The notes under the pieces are model-generated. The model saw nothing but the letters and a program-made list of their open reading frames with translations. It ran no database searches and was not told the origin of the DNA. 64,000 bases of DNA from Alphaproteobacteria bacterium HGW-Alphaproteobacteria-4 (GTDB lineage Bacteria > Pseudomonadota > Alphaproteobacteria > Rhodobacterales > Rhodobacteraceae): positions 1 to 64,000 of the forward strand of contig PHEE01000004.1 in assembly GCA_002842855.1 (NCBI GenBank). The letters run 5' to 3'. Positions within the stretch are counted from its first letter, which is position 1, and the number at the start of each line of letters is the position of its first letter. The position numbers were made by a program, and so were the translations under genes. This document shows, piece after piece, positions 29,223 through 38,979 of the stretch.

Positions 29223-30897
29223 CCGCAAGAACGCCCGCACCGTCTACCCCGCCACCGGCACCACGCTGACCGCGAAAAGTTGGCAGACCGAGGCGCCTTT
29301 GCGGATGCTGATGAACAACCTGCACCCCGATGTGGCCGAGAACCCGCACGAGCTGGTGGTTTATGGCGGCATCGGGCGTGCCGCGCGCAGCTGGGGCGAT
29401 TTCGACCGCATCGTGGCCACGCTGCGCGACCTTGAAGCCGACGAGACGCTGGTGGTGCAATCAGGCCGCCCGGTGGCAGTGGTGCGCACCCATACCGACG
29501 CGCCGCGCGTGCTGATCGCCAACTCGAATCTGGTGCCGCACTGGGCCACTTGGGAGCATTTCAACGAACTCGATCGCAAGGGCCTGATGATGTATGGCCA
29601 GATGACCGCAGGATCGTGGATTTACATTGGAACTCAGGGCATTGTGCAGGGAACTTATGAAACTTTCGCCGAGGCCGGGCGCAAGCATTACGGCGGTGAT
29701 CTGACCGGGAAATGGATCCTGACCGCCGGGCTTGGCGGCATGGGCGGTGCGCAGCCGCTGGCCGCGGTGATGGCCGGGGCCTGCTGTCTGGCCGTGGAAT
29801 GCGATGAGAGCAGAATCGATTTTCGTATGCGAACCAGATACCTGGACGCCAAAGCTAAGACTCTGGATGAAGCGCTGGCGCTGATCGCCGGTTGGACCGC
29901 GAAGGGCGAGGCAAAGTCGGTCGGGCTGCTCGGCAACGCCGCCGACATCTTCCCCGAACTTGCGCGCCGCATGAAGAACGGTGGGCAACGCCCTGATATC
30001 GTGACAGATCAGACATCGGCACATGACCCGCTGCATGGCTACCTGCCGCAGGGGTGGGGCCTTGCGGAATGGCGCGCAAAACAGGAATCCGCGCCGCACC
30101 AGGTCGAAGCCGCCGCGCGCGCCAGTATGCGGGTGCAGGTGGCCGCGATGGTCGATTTCTGGAACGCGGGCGTGCCGACGCTCGACTATGGCAACAACAT
30201 CCGGCAGGTGGCGCTCGACGCCGGGCTGGCCAATGCCTTTGCCTTTCCCGGTTTCGTGCCCGCCTATATCCGGCCCCTCTTCTGCAGGGGCATCGGCCCG
30301 TTTCGCTGGGTGGCGCTTTCGGGTGACCCCGAAGACATCTACAAGACCGACGCCAAGATGAAGGAACTGTTCCCCGACAACGCCCATCTGCACCGCTGGC
30401 TTGACATGGCGCGCGACCGCATCGCTTTTCAGGGCCTGCCCGCGCGGATCTGCTGGATCGGGCTGGGCGATCGCCACCGCGCGGGCCTGGCCTTCAACGA
30501 AATGGTGCGCACCGGCGCGTTGAAGGCCCCGGTGGTGATCGGCCGCGACCACCTTGACGCCGGGTCCGTCGCGAGCCCCAACCGAGAAACCGAGGCGATG
30601 CGCGATGGCTCGGATGCGGTTTCCGACTGGCCCTTGCTCAACGCGCTGGTCAATACCGCCAGCGGTGCGACCTGGGTCAGCATTCACCATGGCGGTGGCG
30701 TGGGCATGGGGTTTTCGCAGCACGCAGGCGTGGTGATCTGCGCCGATGGCACCGAGGCCGCGGCGCGGCGGCTGGAACGGGTGCTCTGGAATGACCCCGC
30801 CTCGGGCGTCTGGCGCCATGCCGATGCGGGCTACGAAACCGCGATTACCTGCGCGCGCGAGCACGGGCTGCGGCTGCCGACCATTCTGGGCACCTAA
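29215..30897 (+). CDS. hutU: Urocanate hydratase
   Basis: Converts trans-urocanate to imidazolonepropionate with tightly bound NAD+. 560 residues from ATG 29215, AAAGGAG upstream, overlapping hutG by 8 bp. Hallmarks: [12 protein letters not shown], the NAD site [15 protein letters not shown], the conserved Cys in [23 protein letters not shown] and [15 protein letters not shown]. Last gene of hutIHGU; it ends 20 nt before the convergent aldehyde-dehydrogenase gene. Confidence 0.97.
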   Translation: MLDRKNARTVYPATGTTLTAKSWQTEAPLRMLMNNLHPDVAENPHELVVYGGIGRAARSWGDFDRIVATLRDLEADETLVVQSGRPVAVVRTHTDAPRVLIANSNLVPHWATWEHFNELDRKGLMMYGQMTAGSWIYIGTQGIVQGTYETFAEAGRKHYGGDLTGKWILTAGLGGMGGAQPLAAVMAGACCLAVECDESRIDFRMRTRYLDAKAKTLDEALALIAGWTAKGEAKSVGLLGNAADIFPELARRMKNGGQRPDIVTDQTSAHDPLHGYLPQGWGLAEWRAKQESAPHQVEAAARASMRVQVAAMVDFWNAGVPTLDYGNNIRQVALDAGLANAFAFPGFVPAYIRPLFCRGIGPFRWVALSGDPEDIYKTDAKMKELFPDNAHLHRWLDMARDRIAFQGLPARICWIGLGDRHRAGLAFNEMVRTGALKAPVVIGRDHLDAGSVASPNRETEAMRDGSDAVSDWPLLNALVNTASGATWVSIHHGGGVGMGFSQHAGVVICADGTEAAARRLERVLWNDPASGVWRHADAGYETAITCAREHGLRLPTILGT

Positions 30898-30917
30898 GGC
30901 GCCAGCTGCCGCCGGGC

Positions 30918-32645
30918 CTAGCCGCGCAGTGCGTTGACAAGAATGCGCGGAAGTTTGCGCCATGCGGGACGGTAGAGAAAATCGGTCAACAGCCGCGCCA
31001 CCACCCGCGCGCGGGCGTGCGTGACAAACCACGGCGGGCGCGGCAGCAGGGTAAACCCGTAGCGCAGGCTGCGCGGAAACGGCGCCCAGGGGGCCGATAT
31101 CACCGTGCGTTCGGTTGCCCCCAGCATCAGGCTGTTGTGCACCATGCCGATGCCCGATTGCACATCTTCCGGGCTGTGCCCCGGAAATGCCCCCCACGGC
31201 GTTTGCACCATCAGGAACCCGATCCCGGTCCAGCCGTTCACCGCGATGCAGCCATAGCGCAGATCGGAAAGCAGTTCCTCGAACCGCACGCGCCCGATCT
31301 GGCGCAGCGTGGCGGGGTGGATCAGGATATTGGCGCCAAGGGTGCCGTGCAATTCGGCGTTGGCCCAGCTGATTGCGGCGCGCAGATAGCTTTCGGCATC
31401 AGGTGCTGCAATGCGCTTGTGGCCAAGCGCGGGGGCAAAAGCCTCGGTGGCCCGCAGGTCGACGTGATCCGACGCGTCGAGGTCGGCAAGCACCAGTGGC
31501 GGTGCGGCGCCGCGCGGCAGGTGGCTGGCGGCCGCCCCCCCTGCCTCGGCAAACTCGGACATCCGGGCTTCGGCGCCGGGGTACCATGCGACGCGCTGCC
31601 CGGCGCGCGCCACCACCGCCGCAATCGACGCCAAAAGCGGCTGCGTCATGCCCCAGCCCTCGGGCAAGATCAGCACCTGGCAGGCGACGCAGTTGAAACC
31701 CGAGTTGTGCAGCTTTTGCGTGGCGATATGTTCGCCCTGATAGGCGATGTCCGCCGCCGACCACGGTCCCGGCACCACAATCGTGGGGCAGACCGCACCC
31801 AGCTCGCTGGTCATGGGGCGGGGATTCTGGCGCCGCCTGGCGGCCTTGTTGGCCACCCCCTCGGCCCCGGCGCCCCAGACGATTGCATCATGCGTGGCCC
31901 CCGCGCCGGTGATGTGGATGGTTTCGATCAGCGGATGCGTGGCCAGATAGGCGCCATCGGCGCCGTCGCCCTGCAAGATGCGCAGCACTCCGCGCCGGAT
32001 CAGCGGCGCCAGCGCCGCCGCCAGCACCGGGCCAAGATCGGCCAGCACCGGGTTGAGCTTCAGCGCCACCACCTGATGCTCGACCATGAGCTTGTGCAGG
32101 CAATCGAGCGGCGCGATCGAGGTGATGTTGCCCGCACCCAGCACCAGCGCCACCGCGCCCTGCCGCGCCTCGGGCGGGCCATCCCATGTCGGGGCAGCTT
32201 GGGCGGCAAGGTTTGCGGCGGTCACCCCCGGTTGCATCCAGACCTCGGCGGTGATGCCTGAATAGAGAATACGGTCCCAAAGCGTGCGCGGCAGCACCCG
32301 CACCGCCAGTTGCCCGCCGGGCAGCACCCGCCGGTGCAGGCCATCCAAAAACGCCTTGCCCGGCAACTTGCGCAAGGTTTCGGCATAGGCATCGCAGGCC
32401 GACATCAGCGCATAGGGGCCCGAAAGCCATTCTTCGCCTTCCAGCGGCGAGCGCGGCGGCAAATGTTTGATGCGCGCCGCCGTTTCGGCCCATGCGGCAG
32501 CGACGGGCATCAGCGCGGCCCTGATTTCGTCCAGCAGGTCGGCGCGTTCGGGCGCGCCGGTCCGCGCCCAGGGCGAGCGCATGGCAGCAAGCTCGGCCAG
32601 AGCCTGCTCATAGCCATCGCGCCCGATCACCAACGCCTCTGCCAT
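30918..32645 (-). CDS. Aldehyde dehydrogenase family protein, divergent
   Basis: 575 residues from ATG 32645 (AGGGGGG upstream), longer than the usual ~480 of ALDHs. Recognisable are the cofactor region (ALVLGAGNITSIAPLDCLHKL, KLNPV), the general-base Glu in TSELGAVCPTIVVPG and the probable nucleophile Cys in NSGFNCVACQ. Residues 1-110 and the last ~60 (basic, 'RYGFTLLPRPPWFVTHARARVVARLLTDFLYRPAWRKL') are extra; the tail could touch membrane. Ends 10 nt after the acyl-CoA ligase gene on the same strand, so the two probably form an operon. Oxidises, or with acyl-CoA reduces, an aldehyde of unknown identity. Confidence 0.8.
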   Translation of the reverse strand: MAEALVIGRDGYEQALAELAAMRSPWARTGAPERADLLDEIRAALMPVAAAWAETAARIKHLPPRSPLEGEEWLSGPYALMSACDAYAETLRKLPGKAFLDGLHRRVLPGGQLAVRVLPRTLWDRILYSGITAEVWMQPGVTAANLAAQAAPTWDGPPEARQGAVALVLGAGNITSIAPLDCLHKLMVEHQVVALKLNPVLADLGPVLAAALAPLIRRGVLRILQGDGADGAYLATHPLIETIHITGAGATHDAIVWGAGAEGVANKAARRRQNPRPMTSELGAVCPTIVVPGPWSAADIAYQGEHIATQKLHNSGFNCVACQVLILPEGWGMTQPLLASIAAVVARAGQRVAWYPGAEARMSEFAEAGGAAASHLPRGAAPPLVLADLDASDHVDLRATEAFAPALGHKRIAAPDAESYLRAAISWANAELHGTLGANILIHPATLRQIGRVRFEELLSDLRYGCIAVNGWTGIGFLMVQTPWGAFPGHSPEDVQSGIGMVHNSLMLGATERTVISAPWAPFPRSLRYGFTLLPRPPWFVTHARARVVARLLTDFLYRPAWRKLPRILVNALRG

Positions 32646-32655
32646 GGTTCCCCCC

Positions 32656-34296
32656 TCAGGCTTCGGCATCGCCCTCAGCGGGCATCAGCACATTGCCATA
32701 CTCTTCACGCAGCTTGTTCTTCAGCACCTTGCCGGTGCCGCCCAAGGGCAGCGAGGGCACGAAGATCACCTTGTCGGGCACCTGCCAGTGCGGCACCTTG
32801 CCACCGTAGAAGGCCAGCAATTCCGCTTCCGTTACCTCGGCGCCTTGCGCCTTGACCACAACCACCACCGGGCGTTCATCCCATTTCGGGTGGTGCGCGG
32901 CGATGGCGGCGGCGTTGGCCACGGCAGGGTGGCCGATGGCGATGTTCTCCAGCTCGACCGTCGAAATCCACTCGCCGCCCGATTTGATGATGTCCTTGCT
33001 GCGATCGCGAATGATCATGTAGCCATCGGCATCAATCGTGGCCACATCGCCGGTGTCGAACCAGCCATCAATGGTCAGCGCCGAATGCCCTGCCTTGAAA
33101 TAGCTGTCCACGATCCAGTGCCCGCGGATCTGCAATTCGCCCTGCGTCACGCCATCGCACGGCAACTCGTGCCCCTGCGCATCGACCAGCCGCAGTTCCA
33201 CCCCGAACGGCGGGCGCCCCTGTCCGAGGCGGATATTTGCCTTGGCGTCGTCGTCAAGCGCCTGATGTTTCTGCAATAGCTGGTTCAGCGTGCCCAGCGG
33301 GCTGGTTTCGGTCATACCCCAGGCGTGGATCAGATCCACCCCGTAGGTGTCGCGGAACGCCGGGATCATCGAGGGCGGCAGCGCCGAGCCGCCAACCACC
33401 GTGCGCGTAAGGCTTGGCGCTTTCGAGCCGCTTTCCTCCAGCGCTGCCAGCAGCCCCATCCAGATTGTCGGCACGCCCAAAGCCAGCGTCACCGCCTCGC
33501 CGTCGATCAGCTTGACCAGAGAAGCACCATCGAGCCCCGGCCCCGGCAGCACCAGTTTGCAGCCGACCCCGGCGGCGATGTAGGGCACACCCCAGGCGTT
33601 GACGTGGAACATCGGCACCACCGGCATCACCGTATCGGCAGCGCGCAGCGCGAGGCCATCGGGCTGGTTGCCGCCCAGTGAATGCAGCACGGTTGAGCGG
33701 TGGGTGTAAAGCACGCCCTTTGGGTGCCCCGTAGTGCCCGAGGTGTAGCACAGCGACGAGGGCGAGGTTTCGGCCAGATCGGGCCAGCGAAAGGCGGGGT
33801 CGCCGCCGGCAATGAACTCGTCGTAAAATAGAAGGTCCGGCACCATCGCCGCCGCCTCGTCATCACGCGGCCCCATCAGCACCACGGCGCGGAGGGTTTT
33901 CAGGTGCGGCGCGAGCTTGGCGGCAATCGGCAAAAAGGTGCGGTCAATGAACAGCACCTTATCTTCGGCGTGGTTGATGACGTAGATCAACTGCTCGGGC
34001 GCCAGCCGCGGGTTGATGGTGTGGCACACAAAGCCCGCCCCGGCGACGCCGAAGTAGATTTCCAGGTGCCTGCGGTTGTTCCAGGCGATGGTGGCGCAGC
34101 GGTCGCTCTGATGCAGCCCCATCTGCATCAGCGCCGATCCAAGGCGGCGGGCATGTGCGGCCACTTCGGCCCAGGTGGCGCGTTCGATGCCACCCGTGGT
34201 AGCGACCGAGACCACCTCGGTCGCGCCGTGGTAGCGCCCGGCGTGTTCGATCAATGCGCTGATCAACAGCGGCTGGTGCATCATCCGTCCAAGCAT
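32656..34296 (-). CDS. Long-chain/medium-chain acyl-CoA ligase (AMP-forming)
   Basis: 546 residues from ATG 34296, the start that gives the family opening MLGRMMHQPLLISALIEHA; an in-frame ATG at 34320 is the alternative. AMP-binding motifs: LCYTSGTTGHPKGVLYTHRS (P-loop), VVPMFHVNAWGVPYIA, AWGMTETSPLG, GWFDTGDVATIDADGYM and DRSKDIIKSGGEWIS with the terminal Lys in GGTGKVLKNKLR. Activates carboxylic acids, probably fatty or aryl-alkyl acids, to CoA thioesters. It precedes an ALDH-like gene by 10 nt. Confidence 0.92.
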   Translation of the reverse strand: MLGRMMHQPLLISALIEHAGRYHGATEVVSVATTGGIERATWAEVAAHARRLGSALMQMGLHQSDRCATIAWNNRRHLEIYFGVAGAGFVCHTINPRLAPEQLIYVINHAEDKVLFIDRTFLPIAAKLAPHLKTLRAVVLMGPRDDEAAAMVPDLLFYDEFIAGGDPAFRWPDLAETSPSSLCYTSGTTGHPKGVLYTHRSTVLHSLGGNQPDGLALRAADTVMPVVPMFHVNAWGVPYIAAGVGCKLVLPGPGLDGASLVKLIDGEAVTLALGVPTIWMGLLAALEESGSKAPSLTRTVVGGSALPPSMIPAFRDTYGVDLIHAWGMTETSPLGTLNQLLQKHQALDDDAKANIRLGQGRPPFGVELRLVDAQGHELPCDGVTQGELQIRGHWIVDSYFKAGHSALTIDGWFDTGDVATIDADGYMIIRDRSKDIIKSGGEWISTVELENIAIGHPAVANAAAIAAHHPKWDERPVVVVVKAQGAEVTEAELLAFYGGKVPHWQVPDKVIFVPSLPLGGTGKVLKNKLREEYGNVLMPAEGDAEA

Positions 34297-34449
34297 TGCG
34301 GCCCACTCCCCCCATTTCATGCGATGTGCCCGGCGCTCCTCACGCGGCGGGCACGGGGGCGAATGTGCCGCGCGCACCTGCGCGCGTCCATGCCGAAAAC
34401 GCCAAGCTTCGGGGGTGCGACGTAAGGTCAGGGGCGGCGCCCCGCAGCG

Positions 34450-35394
34450 TCAGGCCAGCGCGGTGCGGCAACAGCGCTGCAAAAGGCCAATGAACCGGTT
34501 GCCCCCCAGAAAGGCGGTATGCGCAAACCAGAGCTTCATCGGCTCCATCTCGTGCAGCAGGCGCATTTTCACCGCCGGGTTCGCGGTATCGACGATCCAT
34601 TCGGGCACCACGCCATAGCCCAGACCCGCCTCGATCAGACGCATGACGCTGGTCGAGCCCGAGGCCGAGGTGGCGATGTGCGGCGGCGACCCCATCCGCT
34701 GGCCAAGGTAATCCAGCGTATGTTGGCGCACCATCTGCCCGGCCTCATAGGTCACGAACGGGCGCTCGCGGAAGGCCCGCAACTCATCACCAAGCGGCAC
34801 CGCACCTGCATCGGGCAGGTTCCACTCGGCCGGCCAGACCAGCGCCAACCGGTACGAGCCGAGCAATTGCTGCGTGATGGCAGGGTGGCTAAAGCTGCGC
34901 TCACTGACTGCGGCATCCAGCGCGCCATCCATCATCATCTTTTCAAGCGTCGTATCGCGCTCATAGAAAGCAAGCTCGATATCGGGTGCCTCAGCCCGAA
35001 ACTCATGCAGAATGGCGGGAAAGAAATGGTGGAACAGCGCTTGCGGCACACCCACCCGCAGCACCGAATGCACATCGTGCAGCAGCACCGAAATCCGCGA
35101 CAGGATGGTTTCCAGCTCGGCCCCGAGCGAGGCATGCAGCGCGCGCCCTTGCGGCGTAAGCGTGACCCGGCGCGAGCCCTTTTCGGCCTCGATCAGCCGC
35201 GCGCCATACATCTGTTCCAGCCGCCGCACATGGTTGGCCGCGGATTGGTAGGAAATGTTCAACTCGCGCGAGGCGGCGGAAAACGATCCGGTGCGGGCGA
35301 CAAGGTGGAAGGTTTGCAGCAGCGAAATGTCAACCTTGGCCGCACGCTCGCCCCCGCGCCCGCCGCCCTTGCCCGAGGTGCCGACGCTGTCCAT
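34450..35394 (-). CDS. LysR-family transcriptional regulator
   Basis: 314 residues. After a Gly/Arg-rich leader (1-20) comes a LysR winged helix-turn-helix ('VDISLLQTFHLVARTGSFSAASRELNISYQSAANHVRRLEQMYGARLIEAEKGSRRVTLTPQGRALH') and a type-2 periplasmic-binding-protein-like effector domain. The first 20 residues may not be translated if an internal start is used. It begins 6 nt after the saccharopine-dehydrogenase-like gene, so it appears to be the last gene of the minus-strand importer operon and is the obvious candidate regulator of the divergent catabolic genes. Confidence 0.9.
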   Translation of the reverse strand: MDSVGTSGKGGGRGGERAAKVDISLLQTFHLVARTGSFSAASRELNISYQSAANHVRRLEQMYGARLIEAEKGSRRVTLTPQGRALHASLGAELETILSRISVLLHDVHSVLRVGVPQALFHHFFPAILHEFRAEAPDIELAFYERDTTLEKMMMDGALDAAVSERSFSHPAITQQLLGSYRLALVWPAEWNLPDAGAVPLGDELRAFRERPFVTYEAGQMVRQHTLDYLGQRMGSPPHIATSASGSTSVMRLIEAGLGYGVVPEWIVDTANPAVKMRLLHEMEPMKLWFAHTAFLGGNRFIGLLQRCCRTALA

Positions 35395-35400
35395 CGCCCC

Positions 35401-36510
35401 TCAGCCTTGCGCCGCGGCGGTGCGGGCGGGGTCCAGCACGGCGAAGAAACGGCTCTGGCGGAGCAGTGCCGGGCCAATATCGCCCGGTGCGATCAACCCG
35501 GTATGTGGCAGCGCGCCCGAACAGATCAGGTCCGCCATCGCGCAGGCATGCGCCGCAGTTGCGGTGGCCGAGGCGCTTGCGGGGGCACCCGCCTCATCGG
35601 GGGCGGCGCGCAACTCTTGCCGGGTCCAGATTTCGGGGGCACCGGGTGCTGCCTGCTGGCGGATGGCGATCAGCACGCGGTCATCCGAGGTTTCCGGCAG
35701 CGCCGTGGTCAGCAGCGTGCGCAACTGGTAAAGCCGCGCGGCAAGGCCAAGGTCGTGCAGCAGAAACTGCATGTAATCGAGGTGGCCGGGGTAGCGCAGC
35801 GTCTTGAACACCAGCCCCGCCACTTTCCCCGCGTGCCGCCGCGCCAGCGCATCAAGGCTGCCCGAGGTGGTAAAAGCCTCAAAGGTGGTGCCGCCGACGC
35901 TCAGCGATTCAGACTGCGACAGTGGCGCCACCTCGACCAGGCCCCCCCCCTGCACCGCGAGGCAGGGGTTGGTGTATTCGTCCAAAAGCCCGTCGATGCC
36001 CCAGATATTGGCGTAGCCCAGCCGGTTTTCGCGCTTCGCAGGTAACACGCCAACGAACACCGTGGTTTCCGATTGCGCCCCGGCGCCTGCCAGCAATTCC
36101 GCCGTCAGCGATGTGACATACCCCGGCGCCAACCCGCACCCCGGCGCCAGACACAAAGGCCCCGCCCCGCCCGCCAGCGCCGCCACCTGCGCCGCCGCCC
36201 CGCTATCTTCGAAAATGTCGAGGTAATGGCAGCCGCGCTCCAGCGCCAGCCGCGCCACTTCGGCGGGGGCCATGGCGGCATCGGTCAGAATCACCGCCCG
36301 CATGCCCTGCAGCAGCGCAAACAGATCATCGCGCAACCCGGCGCCCGCGAATGCCGCCGTACGCAAACCCGACGCCGCCGCAAGCGCCAGTGCATCGGCA
36401 TCGCGCGAGCTGATCGTGGCGGCAAAACGCGGGTCAGCGCCAAGCATCCGCGCGATCCGCCGCCCCATCCGCCCCGCGCCAAGCACCAGAACCGGGATTG
36501 CGGCACTCAT
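35401..36510 (-). CDS. Saccharopine dehydrogenase-like NAD(P)-binding protein
   Basis: 369 residues. N-terminal Rossmann fold with VLVLGAGRMGRRIARMLG, then 'MRAVILTDAAMAPAEVARLALERGCHYLDIFED' and 'CLAPGCGLAPGYVTSLTAELL', the pattern of saccharopine-dehydrogenase/lysine-6-dehydrogenase-like enzymes (PF03435 and relatives), with 'WGIDGLLDEYTNPCLAVQGG' in the substrate domain. Family chemistry is NAD(P)-linked oxidation or reduction at a C-N bond of an amino acid. The gene lies 9 nt downstream of an amino-acid importer ATPase gene, so the substrate may be the imported compound or a derived cyclic imine. Exact reaction unknown. Confidence 0.8.
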   Translation of the reverse strand: MSAAIPVLVLGAGRMGRRIARMLGADPRFAATISSRDADALALAAASGLRTAAFAGAGLRDDLFALLQGMRAVILTDAAMAPAEVARLALERGCHYLDIFEDSGAAAQVAALAGGAGPLCLAPGCGLAPGYVTSLTAELLAGAGAQSETTVFVGVLPAKRENRLGYANIWGIDGLLDEYTNPCLAVQGGGLVEVAPLSQSESLSVGGTTFEAFTTSGSLDALARRHAGKVAGLVFKTLRYPGHLDYMQFLLHDLGLAARLYQLRTLLTTALPETSDDRVLIAIRQQAAPGAPEIWTRQELRAAPDEAGAPASASATATAAHACAMADLICSGALPHTGLIAPGDIGPALLRQSRFFAVLDPARTAAAQG

Positions 36511-36519
36511 GCCCGCGCC

Positions 36520-37281
36520 CTAGCTGTGGAAACGCGACAGGAATGACCGCAGCCGCTCGGATGTCGGGTTGCGCAGGATCTGCTCGGCGCTTCCTTCCTC
36601 GGCAATTCGGCCACCTTCCATGAAAAGCACGCGGCTGGCCACATCTGCGGCAAAGCCCATTTCGTGGGTGACCAATACCATTGTCATCCCGGTATCGGCA
36701 AGGCGGCGGATCACTGCCAGAACCTCACCCACCAGTTCGGGGTCGAGCGCCGATGTGACCTCGTCCAACAGCAACACCTCGGGTCGCATCGCCAGAGACC
36801 GCGCAATGGCCACCCGCTGCTTTTGCCCGCCGGAAAGATGCGCGGGGTAGGCCTTGGCCTTGTCGGCAAGCCCCACCTGCCCCAGCAGGTCCATCGCATG
36901 CGCCTCGGCCTCGGCGCGCGACTCGCCCAGCACCTTGGTCGGCCCGGCGGTGATGTTGCCAAGCACCGTCAGGTGCGGAAAGAGGTTGAAGTGTTGAAAC
37001 ACCATGCCGACCTTGCGCCGCAACTCGCCGGTGCCGATCGCGCCGCCGCGCCCGCGAAACTTGGGTGTAACCGGGCGGCCCTGAAAACGAACCTCGCCAG
37101 CGGTCGGCACCTCCATCATGTTGAGGCAACGGATCAGCGTCGATTTGCCCGATCCCGAAGGCCCGATCACCCCCAGCACTTCGCCGGGCATGAGGTCAAG
37201 GTCGATGCCTTTGAGCACCTCGAGTTTGCCAAAGCTCTTGCCGAGGCCGCGCACCGAAATCACCGCAGATGTCGTGGTCAT
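36520..37281 (-). CDS. Polar amino-acid ABC importer, ATP-binding protein
   Basis: 253 residues from ATG 37281; AAAGGA is 8 nt upstream, whereas the in-frame ATG at 37290 would abut the binding site. Walker [10 protein letters not shown], signature LSGGQKQR, Walker [17 protein letters not shown], and the '[26 protein letters not shown]' end of the GlnQ/HisP family. Works with the permease at 37305-37970 and the binding protein at 38036-38875. Confidence 0.93.
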   Translation of the reverse strand: MTTTSAVISVRGLGKSFGKLEVLKGIDLDLMPGEVLGVIGPSGSGKSTLIRCLNMMEVPTAGEVRFQGRPVTPKFRGRGGAIGTGELRRKVGMVFQHFNLFPHLTVLGNITAGPTKVLGESRAEAEAHAMDLLGQVGLADKAKAYPAHLSGGQKQRVAIARSLAMRPEVLLLDEVTSALDPELVGEVLAVIRRLADTGMTMVLVTHEMGFAADVASRVLFMEGGRIAEEGSAEQILRNPTSERLRSFLSRFHS

Positions 37282-37304
37282 GTCTCGCATCCTTTGCCCC
37301 CGCC

Positions 37305-37970
37305 TCAGTCGCTGCGCCGCATGCGGCGTTCAAAATGGTCTGCAATCTGCGTCAACGGGAACAGCATTGCAAAATAGAGCACCGCGGCAAGGCTGTAGGC
37401 CTCAAGCGGGCGGTAGCTTTCCGAGGTCACCACCGAGGTCATGTAGGTCAGCTCGGCAATCGAGATCGCATAGAGCAGCGAGGTGTTCTTGAGCTGGATC
37501 ACCGACTGGTTGATGAAGGCGGGCAGCATGTTCTTGATCGCCTGCGGCATGATGATGTAGCGCATGGATTGCACGCTCGACATCCCGATTGCCGCCGAAG
37601 CCTCGCGCTGGCCTTTGTCCACCGCCAGAATGCCGCCGCGGAAAATCTCGGCGTAGAACGAGCCGACATAGAGCGAAAGGGTCAGCAGCCCCGCCGTGGT
37701 GTTGGATATGGAAATGCCCAGCAACATCGGCAGCGCATAATAGGCCCACAGGATCTGCACCAAAAGCGGTGTGCAGCGGAAAAGCTCTTGATAACTGCGC
37801 GAAATTAGCCGCAGCCACCAGAACCGCGACAGCCGCGCGTAGCACGAGGCCGCGCCCACCACGATGCCGATCAGAATCGAGCCGAGAGTGTAAACGAAAG
37901 TGATCCATACCCCCCAGAGCATCAGGTCGAAAGATTGCATGACCGTGTAAAAGTCCCAGTGGTAGGTCAT
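37305..37970 (-). CDS. Polar amino-acid ABC importer, permease
   Basis: 221 residues from ATG 37970 with CAGGAG 9 nt upstream. HisM/GlnP-type permease with about five hydrophobic helices and the EAA loop '[45 protein letters not shown]'. It is the only permease gene of this importer, which suggests a homodimeric channel, unlike HisQM. Starts 66 nt after the binding-protein gene, with a stem-loop between. Confidence 0.92.
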   Translation of the reverse strand: MTYHWDFYTVMQSFDLMLWGVWITFVYTLGSILIGIVVGAASCYARLSRFWWLRLISRSYQELFRCTPLLVQILWAYYALPMLLGISISNTTAGLLTLSLYVGSFYAEIFRGGILAVDKGQREASAAIGMSSVQSMRYIIMPQAIKNMLPAFINQSVIQLKNTSLLYAISIAELTYMTSVVTSESYRPLEAYSLAAVLYFAMLFPLTQIADHFERRMRRSD

Positions 37971-38005
37971 CGGGTCGGTCTCCTGCAGCCCGGTTGGGTA
38001 AAAGC

Positions 38006-38025
38006 GCGGGCCCCGAAGGGCCCGC
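38006..38025 (-). other. Intercistronic stem-loop after the amino-acid binding-protein gene
   Basis: Perfect 8-bp stem GCGGGCCC/GGGCCCGC with a CGAA tetraloop (plus strand), 10 nt past the binding-protein stop. No T-run. Same position and probable purpose as the hairpin at 21783-21816. Confidence 0.6.
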
Positions 38026-38035
38026 ACGGGTTAGG

Positions 38036-38875
38036 TCAGCCGTTGATGTCGAAACCTGCGGGCAGGTCGTCGAGCGTGATGCCGAAGGGCTCAAGCCCCA
38101 TCAGGATCCAGGTCTGGTTGTTGCCGACGCGGCGGTTGAAATCGGCCCATGCCGACACAAAGCTTTTCCAGACTTCGTCGGTTTCGTAGTTGATCCCGAT
38201 CACCGAGGGCGAAGACAGGATCGGGGTGGGCACAAAGACCTCGCCGATACCGGTGTTCTTCTTGGTCATCACCATCGAGTTGAAGACCGTGTTGATGATC
38301 GCATCGGCCTTGCCGGTCTGCACCGCCAGGATCGCCTCGTCGCGGGTCTTGAAGCGCAGGATGTTGGCTTTCGGCAGATAGGCCTTGGTGATCTGGTCCT
38401 GCGCCGAACCGAGGTCCACCGCGATGGTGAATTTCGGGTCGTTCAGTTGAGCCCAGGTCAGGCCGCCGAGTTCCGGCTTCGGCGAGATGATGGTGAAGCT
38501 GTTATAGTAGGTGGGCGCCGAGAAGCTGACCGAAAGCGCGCGGGTGGGCAGCGCGGTCAGCGCGAAGGCAAGGTCAACCTTGTTCGACTGCACATCAAGG
38601 ATCGAGTTGGCCCAGCTTGATTCGACGACTTCGAGGTTCACACCCAGCACCGCCGCCATATCCTTGCCCATTTCGACCACGAAACCGCGCCATTCACCGG
38701 TGCGCGGATCCTTGTTGAAATAGGGGTCCTCGTTCAGAATGCCCGCAATGCGCAGCGTGCCACGCGCGCGGATTTCATCGACCTTGCTGGTTTGTGCCTG
38801 GGCTGCGGTGAACGTGGCGGTCAGCGCCAACGCGGCCGCCGCGACCCCGGTCATCACCCGTTTGTAGAAAGACAT
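38036..38875 (-). CDS. Polar amino-acid ABC importer, substrate-binding protein
   Basis: 279 residues. Signal peptide MSFYKRVMTGVAAAALALTATFTAAQA, then the SBP_bac_3 domain opening 'VDEIRARGTLRIAGILNEDPYFNKDPRTGEWRGFVVEMGKDMAAVLG' and 'KVDLAFALTALPTRALSVSFSAPTYYNSF'. Periplasmic receptor of the single-permease importer; first gene of the minus-strand operon that ends with the LysR gene. The long divergent region to the FAD oxidoreductase gene carries an inverted repeat at 38980-38996. Ligand expected to be an amino or imino acid. Confidence 0.93.
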   Translation of the reverse strand: MSFYKRVMTGVAAAALALTATFTAAQAQTSKVDEIRARGTLRIAGILNEDPYFNKDPRTGEWRGFVVEMGKDMAAVLGVNLEVVESSWANSILDVQSNKVDLAFALTALPTRALSVSFSAPTYYNSFTIISPKPELGGLTWAQLNDPKFTIAVDLGSAQDQITKAYLPKANILRFKTRDEAILAVQTGKADAIINTVFNSMVMTKKNTGIGEVFVPTPILSSPSVIGINYETDEVWKSFVSAWADFNRRVGNNQTWILMGLEPFGITLDDLPAGFDING

Positions 38876-38979
38876 CGGACTCTCCCGTGTTGATGCGGCT
38901 GCCGCCGCGGATAAAGCTCATGCGCCGACCTTCTGGTTCAGGGTCGGTTGGCAACAAAGCACCCGCTTTCCGGCTTTCG

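Noticed and set aside
29461-31197. 578-codon minus-strand frame opposite hutU
   Set aside because: Shadow frame; hutU on the plus strand has complete family motifs.
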